A DNA stretch of 64,000 bases from Microbacterium candidum (GCF_030315975.1 NZ_JASXSZ010000009.1:23752-87751), one strand, 5' to 3'; positions 34,093 to 43,701 are shown, counted from the first letter of the stretch. Translations and numbers: made by a program. Notes: generated by a model from the letters alone, not told the origin.

Positions 34093-35237
34093 CACAGCTC
34101 CTCCCGCTGACGCTTCAGGTTCCGGGCGTTGTAGACGATGAACGGCGTCACCAGGACGAAGATCAGCAGAGCGAGCGCCGCGGAGTGCCCCGCCTGCGGG
34201 GGCAGGATCTGGAACTGCTTGACCATCTCGTATCCGAGGACGGTGGTGTCGTTGTGACCGCCGGTCGTGGTCGCGATGATGTCGTAGACCTTCAGGGCGA
34301 CGATCGAGATCGTGATCCACACGACGACGATCGTGGGACGGATGGCGGGCACCGTGACGTTCCAGAACCGTTGCCACGCGTTCGTTCCGTCGAGCTCGGC
34401 GGCCTCGATCTGCTCCGTCGGCACGCCCTTGATCGCGGACGACAGCAGGACCATCGCGAACCCGGTCTGCGTCCAGATGAGGATGACGATGAGCAGCAGC
34501 ATGTTCAGCGGATAGTTCTGCAGCCACGGGACGGGCTGACCGCCGAACAGCTCCACGATCGCGTTCAGGAAGCCCAGCTGCGGATCCTCCGTGTAGTCGA
34601 AGAAGAACTTGAAGATGAGAGATGCCCCCACCAGCGAGATCGCGACGGGCATGAAGATGAAGACCTTCAGGACCCGCTCGCCCCGGCTGCGATCGACGAA
34701 GACGGCGTAGGCGAGGCCGATCGCGGTCGCGAACACGGGGGCGATGATCACCCACACGATCGTGTTGATGAACGCGATGGATCCCGCGGTGCCGCCGGAG
34801 AACACCCAGGCGAAGTTCGCGAATCCGACGAACTGCGTGCCGTCATTGCTCAGGAAGGCGTTGACGAACGTCTGGATCGCGGGATAGACCATCCCCACGA
34901 CGAGCAGCAGCAGGGCGGGGGAGAGGAACGCGAACAGCTGGAGGAGGTACCCGGACCCGCTCCGGGAACGGAAGTCCAGCCAGAACAGCCCTCCGCCGAG
35001 CACGGCTGCCAGGATGAAGACCCAGAACGCGCCGGCCTGGACGCCCAGGAGCAGGAGGATCACGAGCGGGACCCCGATCGCCACCGCGAGACGCATGATC
35101 GAGTAGCCGCGTCCGGGACGGGGGGCGATCTCGATGAAGAAGATCACGAGGCCGATCGTGATCCCGAACGCGACGATGACGATCGGCACCTGGGCCAGCG
35201 GGGGGAGCCCCGCCAGCCAGGTGAAGAAGGCGGACAT
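34092..35237 (-). CDS. Carbohydrate ABC transporter permease (MalF type)
   Basis: A 381-residue permease, longer than the usual 300 because of three extra N-terminal hydrophobic segments before the core. The EAA loop is EAAELDGTNAWQRFWNVTVP. It begins at an ATG sharing one base with the stop of the binding-protein gene, and its end meets the MalG-type start, so the three genes form one tight operon. Confidence 0.92.
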   Translation of the reverse strand: MSAFFTWLAGLPPLAQVPIVIVAFGITIGLVIFFIEIAPRPGRGYSIMRLAVAIGVPLVILLLLGVQAGAFWVFILAAVLGGGLFWLDFRSRSGSGYLLQLFAFLSPALLLLVVGMVYPAIQTFVNAFLSNDGTQFVGFANFAWVFSGGTAGSIAFINTIVWVIIAPVFATAIGLAYAVFVDRSRGERVLKVFIFMPVAISLVGASLIFKFFFDYTEDPQLGFLNAIVELFGGQPVPWLQNYPLNMLLLIVILIWTQTGFAMVLLSSAIKGVPTEQIEAAELDGTNAWQRFWNVTVPAIRPTIVVVWITISIVALKVYDIIATTTGGHNDTTVLGYEMVKQFQILPPQAGHSAALALLIFVLVTPFIVYNARNLKRQREEL

Positions 35238-36577
35238 CAGCCTGCCGGCCAGGCCGCCTGGATCTGGGCCTGCACGGCCGGAGTCGACTTTCCGTTGATC
35301 CAGTCGACCATGCCGGTCCAGAACGCCGTCTCGACCACGTTGGGCATCGCGTCATCCGCGCCGAAGCGGAAGGTCGTGGCCGGATCCTGCAGGATCTGGA
35401 TCGCGCTCTTGAGCAGCGGGTCCTTCTCCTTGGAGGCGTCCAGCCCCTTGTTCGCGCTGATGAACGACGCGTTCGGAACGCTGATCAGGCTGTTCGCCCA
35501 GTCCACGCTCGACAGGTACTGCATGACCGCCTGCGTCGCCGCGTTGGTGTTGAAGGCCGCCGCGAAGTCGCCACCGCCGACCACCGCGTTCTTGCCGGCC
35601 GTGGGGCCGGGCTGCGGGAAGGCCCAGATGTCGCCGTCGGGGCCGACCGTCGGGGTCGTGCCCGCCGCGGTCTTGACCGTCGAGAAGCTCGCCTCGAGGA
35701 AGGTGGCCTGGTTCGTCAGTGCGCACTTGCCGCTGGCGAGAGGAGTCGCGACATCGCCGAACGCCGTCGAGTTGATCGACTTGACGTCTCCGAATCCCGC
35801 GTTGACGTACTGCGTGCTCTGCAGGGTCTTGCCGAGCGTGTCGAACGCGTCGCCGATCTTCGCGTCGGTGAACTTCGTGGTGCCCTTCACCCAGTCGTCG
35901 TAGACGGACGGGCCGGCGTTCGCGAGCACGAGCTCGGCGATCTGGTCGGCGCCCGGCCACCCCGACGCGTCACCCGAGTTGAAGCCGGCGCACCACGGCG
36001 GCTGGCCGGTCTTCTGCTGGATGGTGGTCGTCAGCGCGAGCAGGTCTGCGTAGGTCGTCGGCACCGTGACGCCCCACTTCTTGAAGGAGGCGGGGGAGTA
36101 CCAGATGTAGCCCTTGACCGACGCGTCCAGCGGCGTGGCGTACAGCTTGCCGCTCGACGTCACGTACTTCTGCCAGTCCGTCGAGAAGTTCTTCTTGACG
36201 TTGGCGTCGGTGGTCGCGTCGAGCTCCTTGACCTTGCCCGTCTGCACGGCGGCGGAGAGCAGACCCGGCTGCGGGAACATCGCGATGTCGGGCAGCGAGT
36301 TCGCCTGGATCTTCGTCGCGATGTTGGCGGTGAAGTTCTTGTCGCCCGTGTAGTTGATCGTGATTCCCTCTTTCTTCGCCCAGTCCGACCACGACGCCTC
36401 CAGCTGGGTGGCCTCGCTTCCGGTGTCCGGGCCGTAGATCGTCACGGTCGAGCCTTTGACGCTGCCCGATCCCGTCGACCCGGCCGATCCACCTGACGTG
36501 GTGCAGCCGGCGAGGACGATTCCTCCGATCGCGGTCAGCGCGAGTGCTGTCAGTCTTCTGCGTTGAGGATTGCGCAT
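35237..36577 (-). CDS. Sugar ABC transporter solute-binding lipoprotein
   Basis: A 446-residue family-1 extracellular binding protein. The signal peptide ends in the lipobox VLAGC (Cys25), then a Gly/Ser-rich linker and the binding fold with NYTGDKNFTANIATKI (core) and PWCAGFNSGDASGWPGAD. The latter resembles alpha-glucoside/ThuE-like binders with WPG-type signatures. The start is the ATG after GAGGAAG. First gene of the importer operon, behind LacI-type operators. The sugar is not determined. Confidence 0.93.
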   Translation of the reverse strand: MRNPQRRRLTALALTAIGGIVLAGCTTSGGSAGSTGSGSVKGSTVTIYGPDTGSEATQLEASWSDWAKKEGITINYTGDKNFTANIATKIQANSLPDIAMFPQPGLLSAAVQTGKVKELDATTDANVKKNFSTDWQKYVTSSGKLYATPLDASVKGYIWYSPASFKKWGVTVPTTYADLLALTTTIQQKTGQPPWCAGFNSGDASGWPGADQIAELVLANAGPSVYDDWVKGTTKFTDAKIGDAFDTLGKTLQSTQYVNAGFGDVKSINSTAFGDVATPLASGKCALTNQATFLEASFSTVKTAAGTTPTVGPDGDIWAFPQPGPTAGKNAVVGGGDFAAAFNTNAATQAVMQYLSSVDWANSLISVPNASFISANKGLDASKEKDPLLKSAIQILQDPATTFRFGADDAMPNVVETAFWTGMVDWINGKSTPAVQAQIQAAWPAG

Positions 36578-36619
36578 GTCTTCCTCCTCGATGAGTGCGA
36601 GACGTGCTCCGCCGGGGAA

Positions 36620-36655
36620 GGGATGCAAGGGATGCAAGGGATGCAGGGGATGCGA
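36620..36655. repeat. 9-bp tandem repeat in the importer 5' leader
   Basis: Four copies of GGGATGCAA-type units (two exact, two with one or two changes) lie between the operators and the binding-protein start, probably in the transcribed leader. Confidence 0.85.
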
Positions 36656-36694
36656 CCCCGGCGTATGCGCGACACTACGCTCCCTGAGCGAAAC

Positions 36695-36722
36695 CTGTAA
36701 TCGTTATCAGCAAACGTTTACG
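36695..36722 (-). promoter_or_regulatory. Two LacI-type operators of the sugar importer
   Basis: CTGTAATCGTTATCAG (36695-36710) and CAAACGTTTACG (36711-36722) both have a central CG and match the LacI-family pattern TGTAAACGTTTACA to different degrees. Their centres are 13 bp apart. The LacI gene at the operon end is the probable binder. Confidence 0.65.
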
Positions 36723-36808
36723 GAACTGTCAGACTGGATGCATCCTGTCGACGCGCCGCCACCCGCTCCACTCGACGCGCGCGGGGCCGGGCATATGCTG
36801 ACCGCAGT

Positions 36809-37606
36809 ATGAGCACTTTCAGTGTCGTGATCCCGAGCTACAACGACGCCGACATGCTCCGGGAATGCCTCCGCGCGCTCGCTGTGCAGACGCGGGCGCC
36901 GGACGAGGTGATCGTGGTCGACAACGGATCGACCGATGACACGTCCGCCGTCGCGCGCGCAGCCGGTGCGCGCGTCGTCCTCGAGCCGGAGCGCGGCGTC
37001 CTGCACGCGACCGCGGCGGGGTTCGACGCGGCCGCGGGTGAGATCATCGGCCGACTGGATGCCGACTCCCGGCCGCTTCCCGATTGGGTGGAGCTCGTCC
37101 TCGCGCGGTTCGATGCGGACCCGACCACGGATGCCGTCACCGGCAGCGGCACGTTCTACGGATGCGGCGCCTTCTGGCGGTTCGTCGGACGCCGGCTGTA
37201 CCTCGGCGGCTTCTTCCTCTTCGTGTCGGTCTTCATCGGCCGGACGCCCGTGTTCGGATCGAACTTCGCGATGCGCCGGGAGGTGTGGGAGGACGTGCGC
37301 GGCCGCATCCATCTCGACGATCCGCGCGCTCACGACGATCTCGACATCAGCTGCGTCCTGGACCCCGACACCGGGGTCGACTACGACCGGGATCTCCTCA
37401 TGCCCGTATCGGCGCGACCGTTCGCCACCTTCGCCGGATTCCAGCGGCGGGCGTCGTGGGCGTTCCATCTCCTCGGCGTGAACCTGCGCGAGATCCCGTG
37501 GCACACGCGGGTGCTGGCCGGCGCCGCGGGGCGCCGGCGCCGGCGGAAGCGGCAGCGCGCCGCATCCGGGATCAGCCCTCGATCAGTTCCAGCATCGCGC
37601 GAGTGA
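36809..37606 (+). CDS. Family 2 glycosyltransferase
   Basis: A 265-residue GT-A enzyme. VIPSYNDADMLRECLRAL and VVDNGSTDDTSAV form the nucleotide-sugar site, and the metal-binding DxD is in GRLDADSRP. A hydrophobic stretch (LGGFFLFVSVFIG) after residue 130 may touch the membrane. The acceptor is unknown. The 3' end overlaps the convergent hydrolase by 35 nt, which makes the last 12 residues less certain as functional sequence. Confidence 0.9.
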   Translation: MSTFSVVIPSYNDADMLRECLRALAVQTRAPDEVIVVDNGSTDDTSAVARAAGARVVLEPERGVLHATAAGFDAAAGEIIGRLDADSRPLPDWVELVLARFDADPTTDAVTGSGTFYGCGAFWRFVGRRLYLGGFFLFVSVFIGRTPVFGSNFAMRREVWEDVRGRIHLDDPRAHDDLDISCVLDPDTGVDYDRDLLMPVSARPFATFAGFQRRASWAFHLLGVNLREIPWHTRVLAGAAGRRRRRKRQRAASGISPRSVPASRE

Positions 37607-38444
37607 CCTGATGCGGGGCGGTCTCGCACGGGCTGTGGCCCGTGTCGATGAGCACCAGCCGTGCGCCGATCCGGTCCGCATACGCCTCGTGCGTGCCGTC
37701 GACCCAGACGTCGTGCGCTCCGCTGACGACGAGCAGGGGGATGCCGGTCGCCCGGAGCACCGCATCCCGATCGGGCGTCTGTTTCATGAGGAGGAGCATG
37801 TCTCCGACGCTGCTCGGCCGTGTGAGGTCGAGGCGGGCGGTGACGAACCGGGCGCGGTCGGCGGGCGCGCCGTGCACGTTGTAGCGGAGGGCCGCGATGA
37901 AGGGCGGCCCGAGCGCGCGCCCCGGGACGCAGTGGCTCACCGGGCCGAGCAGCTTGAACCCGCGCAGGGCCTGACCGTGCAGAGGAGGGGCGGACATCAG
38001 CGTGAGGCTCGCGAACAGCTCGGGACGGCCGACCGCGACCTCGATCGCGACGGTGCCCGCGAACGAATAGCCGAGGACGTGCGCAGGTGTCGTGCCGGTG
38101 GCGAGCACCGCGCGCAGGTCGGCGGCGAAGAGCTCGAGACGGTAGTGCGCCTGCGGCGGGTCGAGGTTCTCCGGGCCTGCGGGGTACGACTCGTACTGGC
38201 CGGCCAGGTCGAAGGACTCGACGCGGTATCCCGCGGCCGCGAGGAGCGGCATCATCAGGAGGAAGTCCTCCTTGGACCCCGTCATGCCGGGGACGAGAAG
38301 GATGCGGGGGGCTTGCACATCCCCCATCCCGACCGCGGCGAGCGGCCCGCTCGGGGCGTCGACCGTCCAGCGCTCGGCCTCAGCAGGCCACGCGCTCCAG
38401 TCGATCGGGCCGAGCGCGTCGTCCATGCGGACGGCCTCGCTCAT
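37572..38444 (-). CDS. Alpha/beta-fold hydrolase
   Basis: A 290-residue alpha/beta hydrolase. The nucleophile elbow is GYSFAG (Ser), the oxyanion region is LVPGMTGSKEDFLLM, the acid is in SGAHDVWVDG and the base His in DTGHSPCETA. The triad is complete. The start used is MSEAVRMDDA (ATG 38444); a GTG five codons upstream is possible. Single gene; substrate unknown. Confidence 0.87.
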   Translation of the reverse strand: MSEAVRMDDALGPIDWSAWPAEAERWTVDAPSGPLAAVGMGDVQAPRILLVPGMTGSKEDFLLMMPLLAAAGYRVESFDLAGQYESYPAGPENLDPPQAHYRLELFAADLRAVLATGTTPAHVLGYSFAGTVAIEVAVGRPELFASLTLMSAPPLHGQALRGFKLLGPVSHCVPGRALGPPFIAALRYNVHGAPADRARFVTARLDLTRPSSVGDMLLLMKQTPDRDAVLRATGIPLLVVSGAHDVWVDGTHEAYADRIGARLVLIDTGHSPCETAPHQVTRAMLELIEG

Positions 38445-38556
38445 CCACGGCGGGTTCACAGCCAGACTCTAATGGGCGGGGCGGACAGCAGGCCGCATCC
38501 GGTGAATCACCTGCGTTCTCCGCTGCGTGTCCGTGGGCCCCACTAGCGTGAGCAGG

Positions 38557-39300
38557 GTGATCGAGTTCCGCGCGGTGACCAAACGATTCCCCGACGGCAC
38601 GCTGGCGGTACAAGACCTCGACCTGGCGATCCCGCCGCGCGAGGTCACGGTGTTCGTGGGCTCGTCGGGCAGCGGCAAGACGACGATCCTGCGCATGATC
38701 AACCGCATGGTCGACCCGACGAGCGGCTCCATCCTGATCGACGACGTCGACATCTCGACGCGCGAGCCCGTGAAGCTGCGCCGGTCGATCGGCTACGTCA
38801 TGCAGAACTCCGGGCTGCTGCCGCACCGTACGGTGCTCGACAACATCGCGACGGTGCCGCTGCTCGACGGTGTCAAGCGCAAGGCCGCGCACGCACGCGC
38901 CCGCGAGCTGATGGAGGTCGTCGGTCTCGAGGCATCCCTCGCCGACCGCTATCCGGCGCAGCTCTCCGGCGGGCAGCAGCAGCGCGTGGGCGTCGCCCGC
39001 GGTCTCGCGGCCGACCCGAACATCCTCCTGATGGACGAGCCGTTCGGCGCTGTCGACCCGCTCGTGCGGGCGGAGCTCCAGGTCGAGCTGCAGCGCCTCC
39101 AGCGCGAACTCGGCAAGACGGTCGTGTTCGTCACGCACGACATCGACGAGGCGTTCCTCCTCGGCGACACCGTGGTCCTCTTCAAGCCGGGCGGGATCAT
39201 CGCTCAGGCGGGTGCGCCCGCGGAGCTGCTCGAGCACCCCGCCGACGACTTCGTCGCGAGCTTCGTCGACGCCGGCCGCCCGCGGAGCATCCTGCGATGA
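38557..39300 (+). CDS. Osmoprotectant ABC transporter ATP-binding protein (OpuCA/ProV type)
   Basis: A 247-residue ABC ATPase: Walker A GSSGSGKTT, signature LSGGQQQRVG, Walker B NILLMDEPFGAVDP and H-loop VFVTHDIDEA. It is of the QAT (quaternary amine) subfamily but lacks the C-terminal CBS pair that senses ionic strength in OpuA/OpuC, so it has the minimal form. GTG start. The stop overlaps the first permease start by 4 nt. Confidence 0.92.
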   Translation: MIEFRAVTKRFPDGTLAVQDLDLAIPPREVTVFVGSSGSGKTTILRMINRMVDPTSGSILIDDVDISTREPVKLRRSIGYVMQNSGLLPHRTVLDNIATVPLLDGVKRKAAHARARELMEVVGLEASLADRYPAQLSGGQQQRVGVARGLAADPNILLMDEPFGAVDPLVRAELQVELQRLQRELGKTVVFVTHDIDEAFLLGDTVVLFKPGGIIAQAGAPAELLEHPADDFVASFVDAGRPRSILR

Positions 39301-39986
39301 TCGCGAACTGGTTCGCAGAGAACTGGGACCAGCTCTGGGCCTACACCCTCGCGCACATCGGGCTCAGCATCCCGCCGATCATCCTCGGGTTCCTGCTGTC
39401 GGTGCCGCTCGGCTGGCTGGCGAACCGCTACCGGGTCTCGCGCGGCATCCTGCTGACCCTTGGCGGGATCCTGTATGCGATCCCGTCGCTGCCGCTCTTC
39501 GTGGCGCTGCCGAAGATCATCGGCACGAAGATCCTCGACCCGCTGAACGTCGAGATCGCACTGACGCTGTACGCGCTCGCGCTCATGCTGCGCACCACCG
39601 CCGACGGGCTGAACGCCGTGGACGGCGACGTCAAGCTCTCTGCGACCGCCGTGGGATACGGCGCGTGGCGGCGGTTCTTCGGCGTCGAGTTGCCGCTCGC
39701 GGGGCCGGTGATCCTGGCGGGGCTGCGCGTCGTCTCGGTCAGCACGGTGTCGCTTGTGACCGTCGGGTCCGTGATCGGCGTCAACACCCTCGGCTTCTAC
39801 TTCCTCGACGGCTATCAGCGCGACTTCCCGTTCGAGGTGTGGGTGGGGATCATCGGGACGCTCCTGATCGCCGTGACGTTCGACATCGTGCTCGTGATCG
39901 CCGGGCGCCTTCTGCTGCCGTGGTCGCGGCAGCGCGCGCCGCGGCGTGCGGCGCGGAGAGCCGCCATGGAGGCGGTGAGCGCATGA
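39297..39986 (+). CDS. Osmoprotectant ABC transporter permease (OpuCB type)
   Basis: A 229-residue permease with six helices. SIPPIILGFLLSVPLGWLANR and the coupling region DVKLSATAVGYGAWRRFFG (shown in core) are typical of the glycine betaine/carnitine/choline branch. It is coupled by ATGA overlaps on both sides. Confidence 0.9.
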   Translation: MIANWFAENWDQLWAYTLAHIGLSIPPIILGFLLSVPLGWLANRYRVSRGILLTLGGILYAIPSLPLFVALPKIIGTKILDPLNVEIALTLYALALMLRTTADGLNAVDGDVKLSATAVGYGAWRRFFGVELPLAGPVILAGLRVVSVSTVSLVTVGSVIGVNTLGFYFLDGYQRDFPFEVWVGIIGTLLIAVTFDIVLVIAGRLLLPWSRQRAPRRAARRAAMEAVSA

Positions 39987-40777
39987 CCGGCGACACGGAT
40001 GCGATCGGCTGGCTGCTGAACCCGGCGAACTGGACGGGGGACGGCAGCATCCCGCAGCGCCTCGGCGAGCACATCGTCTATGTGATCATCACCCTCGTCA
40101 TCGCGATGGTGATCGCCATCCCGCTCGGGCTGCTGATCGGGCACACCTCGCGGCGATCCGCGAAGCGGTCCAGCGCCGTGGCGCAGGCGCTGCCCGGGAT
40201 CTTCCGGTCCGTCGCGATCTCGTTCACGGGCGGGATGCGCGCCCTGCCGACCCTGGGCCTCGTCATCATCCTGGCGCTGTGGCTCGGGCTCGGGCTCATC
40301 CCGCCGCTCATCGCCCTCGTGATCCTCGCCATCCCGCCGCTGCTCGCGGGCTCGTACGCCGGTGTCGAGGCCGTCGACGCGTCCACGACGGATGCGGCGC
40401 GCGCCACCGGATTCACGGAGTGGGGCATCCTCACCCGCGTGGAGGTGCCCCTGGCGCTGCCTCTCATCGTGGGCGGCATCAGGTCCGCGGCCCTGCAGGT
40501 GATCGCGACGTGGACCGTCGCGGCGTACCTCCCGCTCGGCGGACTCGGAAGATTCATCTACGACGGGCTCCCGATCCAGGATTACGCGGAGATGCTCGGC
40601 GGTTCCATTCTGGTGATGGCGCTCGCGCTCGTCGTCGACGGGCTCTTCGCGCTGACGCAGCGGCTGGCGACGCCCCGCGGTGTCATCCTGGGGCGCGTGC
40701 GGGACATCCGGACCCAGACCGGCAAGACCAGCAAGACCCAACGAAAGGAACGAAGATGGTTCGCACCAGAGGCCTGA
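39983..40777 (+). CDS. Osmoprotectant ABC transporter permease (OpuCD type)
   Basis: A 264-residue second permease. The loop DAARATGFTEWGILTRVEVP contains the EAA-type coupling helix. The C-terminal 25 residues are polar and basic and overlap the start of the binding-protein gene by 22 nt. The pair of unlike permeases with one ATPase is the standard OpuC layout. Confidence 0.9.
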   Translation: MTGDTDAIGWLLNPANWTGDGSIPQRLGEHIVYVIITLVIAMVIAIPLGLLIGHTSRRSAKRSSAVAQALPGIFRSVAISFTGGMRALPTLGLVIILALWLGLGLIPPLIALVILAIPPLLAGSYAGVEAVDASTTDAARATGFTEWGILTRVEVPLALPLIVGGIRSAALQVIATWTVAAYLPLGGLGRFIYDGLPIQDYAEMLGGSILVMALALVVDGLFALTQRLATPRGVILGRVRDIRTQTGKTSKTQRKERRWFAPEA

Positions 40778-41682
40778 TGGCCGCTGCGGGAGTGCTTGCG
40801 CTGGCTTCGCTCGCGCTCGCCGCCTGCTCGTCGGGCAATCCGCTCGGCACCAACACGACGTCGTCGGGAGGCTCGGGCTCCAGCACGTCGGTCATCGTGG
40901 GGTCGGCGGCGTTCCCGGAGAACGAGATCCTCGCCTACGTCTACGCGGGCGCGCTCACCGACGCCGGCATCACCGCGACCGTGAAGCCCAACATCGGCCA
41001 GCGGCCCGCATACATCGCCGCGCTCAAGGACGGCTCGATCGACCTCATCCCCGAGTACACGGGCAACCTGCTCCAGTACTTCGACGCGAAGGCGACCGCG
41101 CAGTCGAGCGACGAGGTGTACTCGGCGCTGCAGAAGGCGGTGCCGTCCGGGTACAAGGTGCTCGCGCAGGCGACGGCGCAGGATGCCGACTCGTACAACG
41201 TGACGAAGGCGTTCAGCGACCAGTACGGCGTGAAGAGCCTTGACGACCTCAAGAAGGTCACGATCCCGCTGAAGGTCGCGGCGAACCCCGAGTTCGCGAC
41301 GCGCCCCTACGGCGTCCCGGGCCTGAAGTCGGTGTACGGCGTCGACACGACGCTCGTGCCGATCGCCGACAGCGGCGGGCCGAACACGCTCAAGGCGCTG
41401 ACCGGCGGCGACGTGCAGCTGGCCGACATCTACTCGACCACGCCCTCGATCAAGCAGAACAACCTGGTCACGCTGACCGACCCGAAGAACATGATCCTGG
41501 CGCAGAACGTGGTGCCGCTCATCTCGGACAAGGCCGCGACCGACAAGGTGACGGCCGTGCTCGAGAAGGTGCAGGCGGCGCTCACGACCGACGAGCTCAT
41601 CGCGATGAACACTAAGAGCTCGGTCGACAAGCAGTCGGCGCAGCAGATCGCGACCGACTGGCTGAAGTCGAAGAACCTCTGA
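40756..41682 (+). CDS. Osmoprotectant-binding lipoprotein (OpuCC type)
   Basis: A 308-residue substrate-binding lipoprotein. The signal peptide ends in LAAC (Cys24). The mature part has GSAAFPENEILAYVYAGAL and IDLIPEYTGNLLQYF, diagnostic of the OpuAC/OsmF-type fold for betaine, choline or carnitine. GAAAGGAA precedes the ATG. Fourth gene of the operon, followed by a terminator hairpin. Confidence 0.92.
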   Translation: MVRTRGLMAAAGVLALASLALAACSSGNPLGTNTTSSGGSGSSTSVIVGSAAFPENEILAYVYAGALTDAGITATVKPNIGQRPAYIAALKDGSIDLIPEYTGNLLQYFDAKATAQSSDEVYSALQKAVPSGYKVLAQATAQDADSYNVTKAFSDQYGVKSLDDLKKVTIPLKVAANPEFATRPYGVPGLKSVYGVDTTLVPIADSGGPNTLKALTGGDVQLADIYSTTPSIKQNNLVTLTDPKNMILAQNVVPLISDKAATDKVTAVLEKVQAALTTDELIAMNTKSSVDKQSAQQIATDWLKSKNL

Positions 41683-41689
41683 ACCGCTG

Positions 41690-41726
41690 CCGCTACGCCG
41701 TCTGCGCTCCGCGGACGGCGTAGCGG
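41690..41726. terminator. Terminator hairpin between opuC operon and DHFR-like gene
   Basis: A perfect 13-bp stem (41690-41702 with 41714-41726). On the minus strand it also encodes the last codons of the convergent gene. Confidence 0.8.
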
Positions 41727-42301
41727 TGCAGCGTCACCCCGTTCGCATACGACCGCTGCTCGAGCAGATCGAGCTCGACGGGCGGTGCGTCGGCGCCGTC
41801 GTCGGGCGGGTCGAACAGCGGACGGCCCGCGCCGAGCACGACGGGATGCGTGAACAGCATCAGCTCGTCGAGGAGCCCGGCGCGCAGCAGCTGCGTCGCG
41901 ATCGACGCGCCACCGACGCCGATGTCCCCTTCGCCGGTCGCGCGCAGCATCCGGAGCTTCTCGATGGCGTCGCCATCGCCGCCGATCACGCGGGTGTCGT
42001 AGTCGGCGGTGTCGCGGGTGCGCGACACGAGGACCTTGGGCATCTCCGTCCAGATCACGCCGTACTCGCGGAGATAGTCCGGCAGCGTCTCGTTGTCGCG
42101 GGCCGCGGGCCAGTAAGTCTCCATGATCTCGTAGATCGTGCGGCCCTGGACGTCCATCGACATGGCCCGCGCTCGCTCGTTGAACTCGCGATGCAGGGGC
42201 CCGTCGATCCTCATCCAGTCACCGCCCCCGTTCTCTCCGGGCGCGCTCTCGATCTTCAGATCGAGGGATACGTTCATCCAGTACACGAATCGTGCAGGCA
42301 T
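41693..42301 (-). CDS. Dihydrofolate reductase/RibD C-terminal family protein
   Basis: A 202-residue protein of the RibD-C/DHFR-like fold, an NADPH-binding reductase family. Typical are WMNVSLDLKIE at the start, MPKVLVSRTR, GDIGVGGASIATQLLRAGL and DELMLFTHPVVLGAGRPLF. Folate is probably not the substrate. It converges on the opuC operon and is the only gene of its transcript. Confidence 0.88.
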   Translation of the reverse strand: MPARFVYWMNVSLDLKIESAPGENGGGDWMRIDGPLHREFNERARAMSMDVQGRTIYEIMETYWPAARDNETLPDYLREYGVIWTEMPKVLVSRTRDTADYDTRVIGGDGDAIEKLRMLRATGEGDIGVGGASIATQLLRAGLLDELMLFTHPVVLGAGRPLFDPPDDGADAPPVELDLLEQRSYANGVTLHRYAVRGAQTA

Positions 42302-42355
42302 CTCGGCCTCCCGTCGTCGGTTCCGACACTTCGACGATAGGCAAGACTGGAGGGG

Positions 42356-42763
42356 ATGTCAGCCTCCGCCCGACGACTGAGCGCCGCCGGCGCCCTCGCG
42401 ATCATCGTCGTGTGCGGCCTCGTCGTGCACGCGCTGCCGGGATCCGCCGTGACCGACATCGCAGGGGACGCCCTGTACGCATGCGCCGCGTATGCGCTGA
42501 TCGTCGCGCTCGCGCCAGGCCTCCGTCCTCGCGTGGTGTCGCTCATCGCCGTGGCGTGGTGCTTCGCGATCGAGTTCCTGCAACTGACCTCCATCCCCGG
42601 GGCCGTCGCCGGCGTCGTGCCGCCGGCTCGCCTCGTGCTCGGAAGCGGCTTCGATCCGCGCGATCTCCTCGTCTACGGCGCGGCTGCGCTCGTCGCGGGA
42701 CTCGTGGATGCGGGCGTCACCCGCGCCGTGCGATCGCGACGAGCCGCGCCGCGGCCTCGCTGA
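42356..42763 (+). CDS. DUF2809 membrane protein
   Basis: A 135-residue membrane protein with four helices, matching DUF2809 in FAIEFLQLTSIPGA and LVLGSGFDPRDLLVYGAAAL. Function unknown. The 3' end overlaps the convergent LysR gene by 47 nt. Confidence 0.8.
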   Translation: MSASARRLSAAGALAIIVVCGLVVHALPGSAVTDIAGDALYACAAYALIVALAPGLRPRVVSLIAVAWCFAIEFLQLTSIPGAVAGVVPPARLVLGSGFDPRDLLVYGAAALVAGLVDAGVTRAVRSRRAAPRPR

Positions 42764-43631
42764 GCCCCGCGCCCGGGCGGCGGATCGCACGCAGCGGACG
42801 GTCGAGATCGAGGTCGGCGATCGGGACCTCCACGAGCTCGCCGCGGGCGACCCACGGCCCGACCGCGAGTTCGCTGAGCACGGCAGGACCTGCGCCGGCC
42901 ATGACGCTGACCCGCACGGCGGCGTTGCTGTCGAGTTCGAGCGTCGGTGGGGCGACCGCGACGTGCAGGGACGCAAGCGCCGTGTCGAGCGTGGCGCGCG
43001 TGCCCGACCCGTTCTCGCGGACGACGAGAGGAGTCTCCGCGAGCTCAGCGGCGCTGACGCCGCTCCGCCGTGCCCACGCGTGGCTCGGCGGGACGACCAC
43101 GGCGAGCCGATCCCGCGCCACGACGGTGCTGACGAGTCCGTCCGGCGCCTCCGGCGCCTCGACGAAGCCGATCTCGCACGCGCGCGACCGCACGAGCTCC
43201 GCAGCGTCCGCGGAGTTCACGACGTGCAGGCGCACCGCGACTCCAGGCAGATCGCGGCGGAGGGCGCCGAGCCAGGCGGGCGCGAGGTACTCGGCGACGG
43301 TGAGGGATGCGGCCACGGCCAGCCCGCCATCGCGCTCGGCGCGCAGCGCGCCTGCGGCGCCCAGCATCTCGCGCGTCTCGTCGAGCACGCGGCGCGCGCC
43401 CTCGGCGACCGCCGCGCCCGCGGGAGTCAGCCGCGAGCCGGTGGGATGCCGGACCACGAGTTCGAGCGCCAGCTCCTTCTCGAGCCGCGCGAGAGTGCGC
43501 GTCGCGTTGGGCTGAGCCATCCCGATGTGCCGGGCCGCCGCGCTGAGGCCGCCGCGTTCGGCGATCGCGACGAGCAGTTCGAGGGCCGCGAGATCCGGCC
43601 AGCGCTCGCTCCGACCTGACGCATCAGCCAT
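42717..43631 (-). CDS. LysR family transcriptional regulator
   Basis: A 304-residue LysR regulator. The HTH lies in RGGLSAAARHIGMAQPNATR and LARLEKELALELVVR, followed by an LTTR effector domain. It is divergent from the YeiH-type transporter with about 70 nt between starts, the usual LysR-target layout, so it should control that gene. Confidence 0.92.
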   Translation of the reverse strand: MADASGRSERWPDLAALELLVAIAERGGLSAAARHIGMAQPNATRTLARLEKELALELVVRHPTGSRLTPAGAAVAEGARRVLDETREMLGAAGALRAERDGGLAVAASLTVAEYLAPAWLGALRRDLPGVAVRLHVVNSADAAELVRSRACEIGFVEAPEAPDGLVSTVVARDRLAVVVPPSHAWARRSGVSAAELAETPLVVRENGSGTRATLDTALASLHVAVAPPTLELDSNAAVRVSVMAGAGPAVLSELAVGPWVARGELVEVPIADLDLDRPLRAIRRPGAGLSEAAARLVAIARRG

Positions 43632-43701
43632 ACCAGAATGATATGTCCCCATGCACATCTGCCGGCTACCGACGGAGACCCGCCCGATCGAGGCTGGATG
43701 C

